From assembly GCA_964434165.1 (NCBI GenBank), contig CAYSUS010000015.1:27280-91279 (forward strand): a DNA stretch of 64,000 nt, given 5' to 3'. Below are positions 9,117 through 17,964 of this stretch, one piece after another; the stretch's first letter is position 1, and each line of letters opens with the position of its first letter. The notes beneath the pieces are model-generated. The model saw only the letters and a program-made list of their open reading frames with translations, was not told the origin of the DNA and searched no databases. The stretch comes from CAYSUS01 sp964434165 (GTDB taxonomy: Bacteria > Planctomycetota > Planctomycetia > Pirellulales > Thermoguttaceae). The translations under genes were made by a program, and so were the position numbers.

Positions 9117-10394
9117 CTACGAGTCGTGAAGCCAGGAATCGGGAGCCTCCGCGCGCCGGCACGAGCCGCGGCCGAAGCGCCAGGTCAGCCCGGCGCCGAT
9201 CCAGTAGCTCTGGATCGCCGTGGTCGTGAACGCGCCGAGCTGCTCGGTGTCGCGGAACATGCCGCCGGCCATCAGGTCGAAGTCGATCCCCGGAAGCACG
9301 TCCACCACCCCCACCCCGAACGAGATCCGATGCTGGCTCGTAATCGCCAGCAGGCCCTGCGAATAGCGCACCGAAGGCAGGTCGCCGGGCTGGACGACCC
9401 CGCCGAGGTCGCGACCCGGCGTGGGGTCGATGGGGTTTTCTGCCCATACGTAACCGCCCCGCAGACGGTACTGGCCCGTGGAGAGCTGCGCGCCGAGTTG
9501 GACCGCCCACTGATTGTCGTACACGCTCTCGTAAAGCGCCGCCGCGTCCCACAATTTGTAGATCATATCGACGCCGAGGAGCAGGCGGCCGTCCAACAGC
9601 GCCGTGTTGGCCAGGCCGAATCCGATGTTCTGCGGCAGGTCCATGCGCACGTCGGTGGCCGTCTGACCGGGACCCGGATTGAGCAGGAACGCGTTCTCGA
9701 ACTTGTACGACTGCTCGGTCTGGTAATACACGCCAAACGTGGACTTCTTCGTCACCAGGTAGTTCGCCCCGACGGTGCCGCGGAGGGCGTAGGCGGACGT
9801 CATCCCGCCGAGTTCGACGAACGGGCCGTCGAAGAACGCGATCCCCAGCGAGAGGCTCGCCCCTGCCGACAGGCGGTCGGTCAGATCGACCCCCAGGGCG
9901 AGCGGCATGTTGAAGATCGTCTGCCCGGAGTTCGTGCCGTAGCTCTCCGGCACGTCGCGGAAATCGACAAAGCCTCCGGCCGTCGTGAGAAAGCCGACGG
10001 CGAACGTGGCGGGCAGGCCCAGCTCGCTGAGCTCCTGCGTCACGCCGATGTTCCCGACCGGAGTGCCGGGCGCGGTCGATTTGGCGGAGAACGGCTGGAT
10101 GCGGGGATTGGGACCGATGATCGGGATGTTGCTGGTCTGCGTCATGTCGAACGTCGGCTCGGCCCAGCCGCCTCCAAAGAGGAACTGCGTCCCGCGGAAC
10201 TGGGTCAGCGTGGCGGGATTCGCGTTGATCGCGCTGGTCAGGTCCTGGGGACGCGCGATGCTCACCCCGCCCATCCCGCCCGAGGCCGGCATGAGCGAAT
10301 TGTGCAGCTCGATGCCGTAGGACTGGCCGAATGCCGTGGAGGTGCCGCCGACCAGAAGCGCCGACACGAGGAGTCGACGTGCGATGTGCCGCAT
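9117..10394 (-). CDS. FadL/OMPP1-type outer membrane transport protein
   Basis: A 425-residue protein with signal peptide MRHIARRLLVSALLVGGTST and then SYGIELHNSLMPASGGMGG ... SAINANPATLTQFRG, the plug-region pattern of the FadL/TodX family. The rest is amphipathic beta strands. Members move hydrophobic compounds across the outer membrane. The start is set at 10394 by the signal peptide; upstream in-frame sequence is low complexity. It converges on the sulfatase gene with 65 bases between. Confidence 0.85.
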   Translation of the reverse strand: MRHIARRLLVSALLVGGTSTAFGQSYGIELHNSLMPASGGMGGVSIARPQDLTSAINANPATLTQFRGTQFLFGGGWAEPTFDMTQTSNIPIIGPNPRIQPFSAKSTAPGTPVGNIGVTQELSELGLPATFAVGFLTTAGGFVDFRDVPESYGTNSGQTIFNMPLALGVDLTDRLSAGASLSLGIAFFDGPFVELGGMTSAYALRGTVGANYLVTKKSTFGVYYQTEQSYKFENAFLLNPGPGQTATDVRMDLPQNIGFGLANTALLDGRLLLGVDMIYKLWDAAALYESVYDNQWAVQLGAQLSTGQYRLRGGYVWAENPIDPTPGRDLGGVVQPGDLPSVRYSQGLLAITSQHRISFGVGVVDVLPGIDFDLMAGGMFRDTEQLGAFTTTAIQSYWIGAGLTWRFGRGSCRRAEAPDSWLHDS

Positions 10395-10423
10395 GACGGG
10401 AGCCCCCTTCTCTTCCGGTTTCG

Positions 10424-10437
10424 TTGGTCCCGACCAA
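10424..10437. promoter_or_regulatory. Palindrome upstream of the FadL-type gene
   Basis: TTGGTC at 10424-10429 and GACCAA at 10432-10437 form a perfect 6-base inverted repeat with a 2-base centre, 30 bases upstream of the porin start codon. Position and symmetry suit an operator for a dimeric regulator; the regulator is unknown. Confidence 0.4.
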
Positions 10438-10680
10438 TAGACCGCTGGCGCGGACCTTCCCCCCTGGAACGAGTGATCGGCCTTTGGAGGCGATGACGGC
10501 AGGCGGTCTGCGGCGGGCGGTATAGTCTTCCCGGCTTCCCACGGCGCCCGGTTTCCCCCGGGTGCCCGGACGGCGCGACTGCCTTGTCGGGCGGTGTCTG
10601 CGCGGGGCACGATGTCAGCGGTCCGCGTCAGGCCGCCAAGATCCCTTTGGCCAGGGCGACTTCAGGGAGACCTTGATGGA

Positions 10681-11108
10681 ATGATCCCGGGATTCCGCGA
10701 AGATGGTTACTTGCCCGACGGACTTCACCTCGCCACGGAATCGGAAGTCGCGTTTCGCTTCGGGTCGTCCACTCCGCGCCGCCGTCGTCTGATCCTAAGG
10801 CTCCGCCGTTGGCTTGACCTTGTGCGGAATACCCGGCTGTTCGCTTTCTGGTGGATGGGAGCTTCGTTACGGCGAAGGATGATCCGCATGACGTTGACGC
10901 CGTGGTGCTACTTGCCGAGGACTTCGAGACGCAAGTCTCCACGGGTCTGGATGCCGCGCTGTAGCTCGAGGCCATGCTCCTCACACGCGGTCCAGAGGAG
11001 ATCTTCGCGGCCGAGGATTTGCGGGACTGGGAGGATTGAATAGAACTCTTTGGCAGGACACGAGAAGCCGATGGACGGCGGAAAGGGCTTGTGGAGATCG
11101 AACTGTGA
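10681..11108 (+). pseudogene. Decayed DUF6932-type nucleotidyltransferase-like gene
   Basis: The frame from ATG 10681 reads FREDGYLPDGLHLATESEV and on to RRWLDLVRN, the N-terminus of the DUF6932 family. Near 10847 a single-base loss shifts the frame; the continuation reads LVDGSFVTAKDDPHDVDAVV, a nucleotidyltransferase-like GS..D.D motif, and ends GRTREADGRRKGLVEIEL at 11108. In that second frame there are internal stops TAG at 10962 and TGA at 11037; the latter lies where the family has a Trp codon (DWEDxIE). One frameshift and two nonsense codons mean the gene is dead unless the sequence has errors. The family assignment is from memory of the motif order. Confidence 0.75.
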
Positions 11109-11308
11109 TCAGGACCTGCGTGGAGTACGCATAGGCGGAACAAGAGCTGCGCGACCTTCAGCGACGCCTTGAGCAGCTTCAGCAATCGCACCCCATCGGC
11201 TTCAAGGGATTCAAGAAAGCGGGCATTCACAAGATGATCGCCCGGATTCACGAAGAGCTCGCCGTTTACGAGGGGAGCGAGGAAGCCCGCCAGACGCAGT
11301 CCAGTTGA
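11105..11308 (+). pseudogene. Decayed small partner gene of the DUF6932-type gene
   Basis: GTG 11105 overlaps the stop of the preceding pseudogene by 4 bases (GTGA), a typical tight two-gene arrangement. The frame reads VIRTCVEYA, a TAG at 11132-11134, then a helical segment AEQELRDLQRRLEQLQQ and GFKGFKKAGIHKMIARIHEEL, ending at 11308. About 67 codons with one nonsense codon. Small helical partners next to nucleotidyltransferase-like genes recall toxin-antitoxin layouts, but no function is established for this one. Confidence 0.65.
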
Positions 11309-11654
11309 ATGCGCGCGCGTGGCCGTGCCTTCAGCAGTGCGGTTGCGGCGGCGGCGGCGGCCGAAGCCAGGCGACTCGGACACGGCGCGGCCCCCCATTT
11401 GAGTAGAGGGGGGTGCGTCCGCTCGCCGTTTCCAGGTGCCTGCCGCCATCGAGGGGTGGTAGCACGGTCTGTTTTGAGTATGCTGTTGGGCGCGCGGCTC
11501 TTCACAAATTGGGTTTCCGTCACTCGCTCTGGCTGCAACTCTCGTCTTGGTGCCAGGCAATGCCTGGAGATGATCACGCAGGAAACGTCAACGCAATGGC
11601 GACGTTTCGAAGCGATCAGCGTGCAATCGATATCCAGTACCACGTCGCGGCAGC
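11309..11654. other. No recognisable gene
   Basis: These 346 bases lie between two pseudogenes. I see no coding sequence with plausible composition, no tRNA and no insertion-sequence end. Confidence 0.5.
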
Positions 11655-12330
11655 CTGCTTCTCGGCGCCCTGAGTCCGCGGCGGGTCGCCGGCGCGGCGA
11701 CGACCGCGTCTGGAGTTCCACCTTCCCCCGCCACGCAAGACGCGCTGAAAAGGGCGGTCGTCGATGCCCAGAAGATCATCACCGTCCATACGGCAGGTGA
11801 TTCGGAGAATGGTTGGCGTATCGCGCGCGATGATGGGGAGGTAGGGGGCCGCCTATACGCAGCGAGCCTACGTCGCTCTGATCGGGCTCGGTGCGAATCT
11901 CCCTGAGGACGCGATCTACCCGATGTCGGCTGCGGACGGCGACGGAAAGCCGTATCATGGACGCAATCGCTACACGATTCACTTCGACAAGGACGAGTTG
12001 CCGCCGGTCAACGGATTCTGGTCGATCACGATGTACCAAAGCGACGGCTACATGGTCGATAACCCGATCAAGCGATACGCCGTTGGGGACCGCGACGAGC
12101 TGACGTTCAACAAGGACGGCTCGCTCGATCTCCTGATCCAGCATGACTCGCCCGGGCCCGATCGCCAGGCCAACTGGCTGCCGGCGCCCGCCGACGACTT
12201 CAACCTCGTGCTGCGTCTCCACTGGCCTCGGACGGAGATTCTCACGGGCGCCTGGAACCCGCCCCCGGTGCGGGCCTCGGCGGGCTCCCGACGCGTCCTG
12301 CCGAGATTGCGGGTCCGCAGACTGCCGTAA
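11655..12330 (+). pseudogene. Decayed DUF1254/DUF1214 protein gene
   Basis: The 3' part is clear: from about 11848 the frame reads TQRAYVALIGLGANLPEDAI, then YHGRNRYTIHFDKDELPPVN, GFWSITMY and LLIQHDSPGPDRQANWLPAP, the conserved C-terminal DUF1214 sequence. This frame is closed by a TAG just upstream of 11848. In a different frame, 11700-11845 reads PPSPATQDALKRAVVDAQK and ENGWRI, which fits the region just before DUF1214, and further up there is a signal-peptide-like LLLGALSPRRVAGAA. Most of the usual N-terminal DUF1254 domain is missing, so this is a deleted and frameshifted relic of a periplasmic protein gene. Confidence 0.7.
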
Positions 12331-12454
12331 CTGGGAAGCTGATCCGGATCGCGGGGGCCGCGGCGGCGCAGGGGCCAGCAGCCAGCGAATCGCCCTGGCG
12401 TCTGACGGGAAATCCTGTCACAATAGCCCGGTTCGGCATTCTGGAGAAGACACC

Positions 12455-13642
12455 GTGCGAATCGCGTATCTCGACTGCGCCAGCGGCATCAGCGGCGACA
12501 TGACCCTGGGGGCCCTGGTCGATGCGGGCGTGCCGCTGGAGGACCTCAACGCGGCGATCGGCTCGCTGGGCCTGCCCGGCTGCCGCCTGGTGGCCGCGGA
12601 GGTCAAGAAGAAGGGGTTCCGGGCGACGCAGGTCGTGGTCGAGCACGAGCACGAGCACGCCCACCGCCACCTGCACCACATTACGGCGATGATCGACGCC
12701 GGGCGCATGACCGACCGGCAGAAGGAGACCGCCCGGCGGATCTTCACGCGCCTGGCCGAAGCCGAGGCCCGCGTGCACGGAACGACCATCGAAAAGGTCC
12801 ACTTCCACGAGGTGGGCGCGGCCGACTCGATCGCCGACATCGTGGGCGCGGCCGTGGGCCTGGACCTGTTGGGGATCGATCGGCTGGTCGCCTCGCCGGT
12901 GCCGACGGGCACGGGCCGCATCCGCATCGCGCACGGCGATTGCAGCGTGCCCGCCCCGGCCACGGCCGAGCTGCTGGTGGGGATTCCGCTGGCCGCTTCG
13001 AGCGTGGCGCACGAGCTGACCACGCCCACCGGCGCGGCGATCCTGGCCACGCTGGTCTCGGAGTTCGGGCCGCCGCCGGCGATGACCGTCGAGCGGATCG
13101 GCTACGGCGCGGGCCAGCGCGACCTGGACGAGCAGGCCAATCTCTTGCGGATCATGGTCGGCCGCGGCTCCGCGCCGATCGAGAGCGACGAGGTGTGGAT
13201 CCTGGAGACGAACCTGGACGACACCAGCGGGGAATTGGTCGGCTACTGCACGGAGCAGCTCTTCCAGGCAGGGGCCCTGGACGTGTACACCGCGGCGATC
13301 CAGATGAAGAAGAACCGGCCCGCGGTGAAGCTCACGGTGCTGTGCCGCTCCGGCGACACGGCGGCCATGGAGGCGATCCTGTTCCGCGAGACGACCACGC
13401 TGGGCGTGCGCCGCTGGCCCGCCGGCCGGCACGTGCTCACGCGGCGGCCGCATGTCGTACAAACGCCCTGGGGACCGGTCGAGGGCAAGCTGGGCTTCGC
13501 CGGCGAGGGGCCGCCGCGGTTCTCGCCCGAGTTCGACGACTGCCGCCGCATCGCCGCGGAGCAGCAGGTGGCCCTTCGGGCGGTGTACGAGGCGGCGCAC
13601 AAGGCCTTCGCCCCGGAAGGTCTCGAGCGGGAATGGGCATAG
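12455..13642 (+). CDS. larC: LarC-like nickel-pincer cofactor biosynthesis protein
   Basis: A 395-residue protein starting IAYLDCASGISGDMTLGAL, the hallmark opening of the LarC (DUF111) family. A His-rich stretch (HEHEHAHRHLHH, about 65-76) and VHFHEVGAADSIADIVG follow, then PVPTGTGRI, THPTG-like ELTTPTGAAIL, and the C-terminal NLDDTSGE...KKNRPAVKLTVL. LarC inserts nickel into the pyridinium pincer cofactor of lactate racemase and related enzymes. In lactobacilli LarC is made by frameshifting between larC1 and larC2; here it is one continuous frame. GTG 12455 follows GGAGA; the longer open frame from 12143 is not homologous. No larB or larE is nearby. Confidence 0.92.
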   Translation: MRIAYLDCASGISGDMTLGALVDAGVPLEDLNAAIGSLGLPGCRLVAAEVKKKGFRATQVVVEHEHEHAHRHLHHITAMIDAGRMTDRQKETARRIFTRLAEAEARVHGTTIEKVHFHEVGAADSIADIVGAAVGLDLLGIDRLVASPVPTGTGRIRIAHGDCSVPAPATAELLVGIPLAASSVAHELTTPTGAAILATLVSEFGPPPAMTVERIGYGAGQRDLDEQANLLRIMVGRGSAPIESDEVWILETNLDDTSGELVGYCTEQLFQAGALDVYTAAIQMKKNRPAVKLTVLCRSGDTAAMEAILFRETTTLGVRRWPAGRHVLTRRPHVVQTPWGPVEGKLGFAGEGPPRFSPEFDDCRRIAAEQQVALRAVYEAAHKAFAPEGLEREWA

Positions 13643-13696
13643 ACTTCCGAAGTCCTGAGGACTTCCGAAGTCTGGAGAAGTCTGGAGAAGTCTGGA
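13642..13696 (+). repeat. Palindromic and tandem repeats after larC
   Basis: GACTTCCGAAGTC, a perfect palindrome with one central base, occurs at 13642-13654 and 13660-13672. The second copy runs into three tandem copies of GAAGTCTGGA (13667-13676, 13677-13686, 13687-13696). The first palindrome begins inside the larC stop codon. It may be an operator array or slippage product ahead of the next gene. Confidence 0.8.
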
Positions 13697-13727
13697 ACGG
13701 ATGACCGTAGCTCAATGGAGTGAGCCG

Positions 13728-14279
13728 ATGATGCTTCTCGCCCAGTTCAGCCTTGCCTCAGCGGTGTTCATGCTGGCGCTGGTGTTCACGATCGGGATTC
13801 TGCTGATGCGGTCGCAGCGGCACCTGGCGCGGCGCGACAGCTCGCCGATCGTGCGCGTCGAGCGCCCCAAGCAGCTCAAGGACCCGCGGGGCCATCACGC
13901 CCCCGAGGAGGTCGCCCGGTGGGAGGTAGGGATGCACGAGACCGCGCGGGAGCTGTCCGGCCAGTTGGAGAGCCGGATGTCGGCCCTTTTGCACCTGGTG
14001 CGGGAGGCGGACCGGGCGGCCGCGCGCCTGGAGGCCGCGATGGCGGCCGCCGCCGGGACGCCCGGCCAACCCTCCCCGGCCGCCGTCGAGGAGGACGCCG
14101 ACGCCACCGCCGCACCGCCCGTCGCCGCGACAGACCCCTCCGTCCCGCCCGCGGCGGAGCGCTTCGACGAGATCTACACCCTGGCCGACTACGGCTTCGA
14201 CCCGCTGGAGATCTCCCGGCGCACCGGCACCCCGGCCGGCGAGGTGCAGCTCGTCCTCAGCCTGCGCACGAGGCGGTGA
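13728..14279 (+). CDS. Membrane-anchored protein with C-terminal HTH-like (DUF2802-type) domain
   Basis: A 183-residue protein from ATG 13728, preceded by a good GGAG; ATG 13701 in the same frame is possible. The N-terminal helix (about 1-26, LLAQFSLASAVFMLALVFTI) spans the membrane. A charged coiled segment (60-110) and an Ala/Pro/Asp linker follow. The last 45 residues, IYTLADYGFDPLEISRRTGT then PAGEVQLVLSLR, are a helix-turn-helix like that ending DUF2802/DUF6115 proteins. A role in membrane-linked sensing is a guess from architecture. Confidence 0.7.
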   Translation: MMLLAQFSLASAVFMLALVFTIGILLMRSQRHLARRDSSPIVRVERPKQLKDPRGHHAPEEVARWEVGMHETARELSGQLESRMSALLHLVREADRAAARLEAAMAAAAGTPGQPSPAAVEEDADATAAPPVAATDPSVPPAAERFDEIYTLADYGFDPLEISRRTGTPAGEVQLVLSLRTRR

Positions 14280-14383
14280 GCGGGACGCATGCCGGGGGTG
14301 GGCCTCGGCCGGTTCCAACGCATCGACGGCCGCGAAGCCGGTGATTTCGCCGACTCCCGGGGGCGCGAGAGCGGCCGCCCGGT

Positions 14384-14412
14384 TTCCGGGCATGTGCCCC
14401 GCCGGCTACAAT
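14384..14412 (+). promoter_or_regulatory. Possible promoter for the large DUF4838 gene
   Basis: A TACAAT hexamer at 14407-14412 is a good -10. With a 17-base spacer the -35 would be TTCCGG (14384-14389), which is weak. It implies a leader of about 105 bases before the ATG at 14526. Confidence 0.35.
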
Positions 14413-14525
14413 ACAGGCCGGCACCGAATCGGCCCAGCCGGCAGCTTGCCAAGCGCTGACGGTTTTGCAGACTCCCCTGAGCAGCCCACTCCTGCTGCGC
14501 GATGGAGTGACTCCGGAGGTGACCC

Positions 14526-17500
14526 ATGAGAAGCGTCCTGCTCCTCCCGGTACTTGCGGGTTTCGTCTGCGGCGAAGCAACCGCCGCCGACGCCTTCCTC
14601 GTCGAGGCCGGCAGGGCCCGGTCGGAGATCGTGCTGGCCGCCGATGCCCCGCGCACCGCGCGCCTGGCCGCCCGCGAGCTGCAAGAGTACGTCGTGAAGA
14701 TCTCCGGCGCCAGGCTCCCCATCGCCACGGAGCCGAGCGGCAAGCACGAGGTCACGATTTACGTGGGGCGCAGCGCGCACACGGACCGGCTCCACGTGGA
14801 CACCGAAGGCCTCACCTGCGGCGCCTACCGCATCGTCTCGGGCGACGACTGGCTCGTGCTGCTGGGCGACGACACCGAGTTCACCCCCATCGAGCCATGG
14901 CCCCGCAGCCACACCGACTGGACGAGCGGGCGCGTCCACCAGGAGTGGGACCGCATCACCGGGGCGCAGTGGGGCAACCCCATGTCCCAGTTGCGCAAGC
15001 ATTACACGGGCAGGGCCTGGGATTTCGGCAAGCGGAGGGACCAGTGGGTCGATAAGCGCGACACGATCCACGTCTGGGGCTTTGACGAGCGGGGATCGTT
15101 CAACGCCGTGTGCGGCTTCCTTCGCAGCCTGGGCGTGCGGTGGTACATGCCGGGCGAGCTGGGCGAGGTCGTGCCGTCGATGAAATCGATCCCCCTGCCC
15201 CGGATCGACCGGACGGTGCGGCCCGACTTCGCCGTGCGGCGGGTCAACTTCCGCTTCGGCGTGCACGGGGACGAGACCGCGATGTGGGCGATGCGCCTGG
15301 GACTGCGCGATCCGTACGGCCTTCAGGTCGCCCACGGCATGCACGCCATGACCGATCGCGAGGAGGTGCTCCAGGCGCACCCGGAGTGGTTCGCCCTCTA
15401 CGGCGGCCGGCGCGACAACGACCCCGAGAAGAAGAACAACCAGTTGTGCTATTCCAGCGAGGAGCTGTTCCAGGAGACGCTTCGCTACGTGCGCGCGATG
15501 TTCGATCATTACCGGTTCGACGTGGTCTCGGTGATGCCGCCCGACGGCTACGTGGCCATCTGCCAGTGCCCGCTGTGCCGGGGCAAGGACTCGCCCGAGC
15601 GCGAGCATCGCGGGCGCCTCTCCGACTACGTGTGGGGCTTCGTCAACCGCGTGGCCCGCGAGGTGCGGAGGACTCACCCGGACAAGATGATCTCCAACTG
15701 CGCGTACGGAGTCTATCGGCTGCCGCCGGAGGGAATCGACAAGCTGGAGCCGAACGTGCTGGTGTGCATCGTCGGCGGCCGGCGCCCCACGCACAGCCGC
15801 CCCGAACAGCGCGAGGAGATCCGCAAGCTCCGCGAGGGCTGGCTCGCCAAGACCGACAACCCGATCATGATCTTCGAGAACTACCCGTTCACCGACCGCG
15901 GCTGGTACCTGCCGTCGTACGTGCCGCACGTGATCGGCCAGAGCATCAATGCCACCAAGGGGACCTCTCAGGGAGAAGACATCTGGATCTCCGTGGGCAA
16001 GGACTTCCCGAACGAGGCGATCGGCTTCAACCACTTCATGGTCTATTTCACGGCGCGGATGTACTGGGGCGGCAAGGACCGGAGCGTCGAGGAGCTGCTG
16101 GACGAGTACTGCCGGCTGTTCTACGGCCCGGCCGAGGCCGAGATGAAGGGCTTCTTCGCATACTGCGAGGCCCACTGGCAGGACATGGAGCGCGACAAGG
16201 CGAAGGTGGACCGGCTCTTCGAGCTCCTGGCCGCCGCCCAGGGCAAGGTGGACGCCCGGAGCGCCTATGGCCGGCGCGTCGCCCTGGTGGCCGATTACCT
16301 CCAGGCCCTGAACAACAGGGGCGAGCAGCTCGCGAGGAAGCGAGGGCCCGTGCCGCAGTTGCGTCTCGCCCGGGATGCCGAGGGCATCACGATCGACGGC
16401 AAGCTGGACGACGCATTCTGGCAGGAAGCCCCCTCGCACGCCACGGGGCGCCTGCGCGAGCTTCAGACCGGGCGAAGGCCGGTCCTTGGCACCACGTTCC
16501 AGGCGGCGTGGGGCAAAGACGGCAGCCTGTACTTTGCCGTGCGTTGCGAGGAGCTGGCGGGCGAGCCGCTCAACATCGGCACCACGCGCAGGGAAGACCC
16601 GGCCCTGTGGTACGGCGACGCCGTCGAGATCCTGCTGGAGACCGAATCGCACTCCTACTACCAGATCGGGATCAACCCGGCCGGCGCGGTGATCGACCTG
16701 GACCGCGGCGCGGCGAAGACCTCCTGGTACGGCTGGGACTCGCAGGCCGAGGTGGCCACGCACGTGGCCGACGACGGCTGGACCGCCGAGGTCCGCATCC
16801 CGGTCACCCGCGACGACAACGACCCGCTGCACCAGGTCGTGGGGCGCAAGCCGATCGGTAGCCTGCCCTGGCACTTCAACGTCTGCCGCCAGCGGATCCG
16901 CACGGGCGCCGCGGAACACTCCGCGTTCAGCCCAACCGGCGCGTCGGGCTTCCACAAGCCGCTGAAGTTCGCGCGGCTCTACGAGGGCAGGTCCCGCCAG
17001 TTCGACGACGGCCCGGCCGACGACGACTACCTCCACGCCCGCCGCGCGGCGACCGACCTGGCCGCAGAGCGCAAGGACGCGGAGGCCATTGCCGCCTTCA
17101 GGGCCGCCGCGCAGGGCAACCTGACCGACCTGCAGAAGGCCGACGCGCTGGAGCTGGCCGCGGACTGCGCGCGGCGGCTCGGGCAGTACGATCGGGCCAT
17201 GGAGCTGGCCGGCCAGGTCCCCATCGAAGCCGTCGCCCGCGCGGTGCGCATGAAGAACCTCCTCGCCATGCGCAAGGCCCAGGAGCTGGCCGGGCAGTTC
17301 GAGGACGAGGACATCGCCGCCTGGCCGTTCTGGAAGGCCGGCGAGGGCTTCTATCTCCGCGGCCGCGCGCACGCGGCGACCGGCGAGGGCCGAAAGGCCG
17401 AGGCGGACCTGACGAGGGCCCTGCCCCTGACCACCGACCCCCGCGCCCGGCTGGACGTGTTGCTCGCCCTGGGCACCAACCGCGAGAACAACCTCCAGGA

Positions 17501-17840
17501 CGCCGCCGCGGCCCTGGAGGCCTATCGCAAGATCGCCGCGGCCCCCAGGCACACCGGCAGCGCCACGTACTATCGCGGCGTGCAGGGCGCCGCGCGAGTC
17601 CTCGTCGCGAGTGGAAGACCCGAAGAGGCCCTGGCCACGCTGCGCCAGGTGGACTGCTCCAGGCTCCGCGGCTACTGGCACGGCTCGATGCACCTCGCCC
17701 TGGGCGTGGCCCTCTCCGCCGCGGGACGCGAGCAAGAGGCCCTGGACGCCTACCGCGAATTGCTGTCCAGCGAAGACGTGAGCGCGGCGGACCGGAAGGC
17801 CGCGGAGGAGGCGATACGAGCGCTGGGCGGGCAGCCGTAG
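14526..17840 (+). CDS. Exported DUF4838 protein with CBM9-like module and TPRs
   Basis: A 1104-residue protein. Signal peptide 1-21; about 25-100 resembles the GH67/GH20-type N-terminal alpha/beta domain (TARLAARELQEYVVKISGA); about 180-580 is the DUF4838 region, carrying a C-x-C-x2-C cluster (PDGYVAICQCPLCRGKD); about 610-830 is a carbohydrate-binding family 9-like module (ITIDGKLDDAFWQEAP, WYGDAVEILLE); about 840-1100 is helical and TPR-like (DLQKADALELAADCARRLGQ). DUF4838 proteins are linked to glycan use, with no catalysis proven to my knowledge. The fusion suggests sugar binding plus protein-protein contact. GGAGGTGA just before ATG 14526 is the ribosome site. Confidence 0.88.
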   Translation: MRSVLLLPVLAGFVCGEATAADAFLVEAGRARSEIVLAADAPRTARLAARELQEYVVKISGARLPIATEPSGKHEVTIYVGRSAHTDRLHVDTEGLTCGAYRIVSGDDWLVLLGDDTEFTPIEPWPRSHTDWTSGRVHQEWDRITGAQWGNPMSQLRKHYTGRAWDFGKRRDQWVDKRDTIHVWGFDERGSFNAVCGFLRSLGVRWYMPGELGEVVPSMKSIPLPRIDRTVRPDFAVRRVNFRFGVHGDETAMWAMRLGLRDPYGLQVAHGMHAMTDREEVLQAHPEWFALYGGRRDNDPEKKNNQLCYSSEELFQETLRYVRAMFDHYRFDVVSVMPPDGYVAICQCPLCRGKDSPEREHRGRLSDYVWGFVNRVAREVRRTHPDKMISNCAYGVYRLPPEGIDKLEPNVLVCIVGGRRPTHSRPEQREEIRKLREGWLAKTDNPIMIFENYPFTDRGWYLPSYVPHVIGQSINATKGTSQGEDIWISVGKDFPNEAIGFNHFMVYFTARMYWGGKDRSVEELLDEYCRLFYGPAEAEMKGFFAYCEAHWQDMERDKAKVDRLFELLAAAQGKVDARSAYGRRVALVADYLQALNNRGEQLARKRGPVPQLRLARDAEGITIDGKLDDAFWQEAPSHATGRLRELQTGRRPVLGTTFQAAWGKDGSLYFAVRCEELAGEPLNIGTTRREDPALWYGDAVEILLETESHSYYQIGINPAGAVIDLDRGAAKTSWYGWDSQAEVATHVADDGWTAEVRIPVTRDDNDPLHQVVGRKPIGSLPWHFNVCRQRIRTGAAEHSAFSPTGASGFHKPLKFARLYEGRSRQFDDGPADDDYLHARRAATDLAAERKDAEAIAAFRAAAQGNLTDLQKADALELAADCARRLGQYDRAMELAGQVPIEAVARAVRMKNLLAMRKAQELAGQFEDEDIAAWPFWKAGEGFYLRGRAHAATGEGRKAEADLTRALPLTTDPRARLDVLLALGTNRENNLQDAAAALEAYRKIAAAPRHTGSATYYRGVQGAARVLVASGRPEEALATLRQVDCSRLRGYWHGSMHLALGVALSAAGREQEALDAYRELLSSEDVSAADRKAAEEAIRALGGQP

Positions 17841-17964
17841 GAATCTTCCGCGGCCGCGATGCCGCGCCAGGCGAACGAACGACCGCGCTATCGCGGCTCG
17901 CGCGGGCGGGCTGCTTGTCCGCCCCGCTGCCGAGCCGCCGCCCCGGCCCGGAAAGGACCGGACC

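Noticed and set aside
7306..10542. Very long minus-strand open frame of about 1078 codons
   Set aside because: It is antisense to the sulfatase and in another frame of the FadL-type gene; its composition is Arg/Gly/His-rich as expected of a GC-driven shadow, with no motif.
12143..12454. Longer LarC start
   Set aside because: The conserved LarC opening begins at GTG 12455; the upstream frame overlaps the DUF1214 relic in another frame.
13705..13727. tRNA-like D-arm (GTAGCTCAATGGAGTGAGC)
   Set aside because: The flanking bases do not form an acceptor stem, anticodon arm or T-arm, and the region lies at the start of a coding sequence.
14406..17735. 1109-codon minus-strand open frame
   Set aside because: Antisense shadow of the DUF4838/CBM9-like gene, rich in Val/Arg/His, without motifs.
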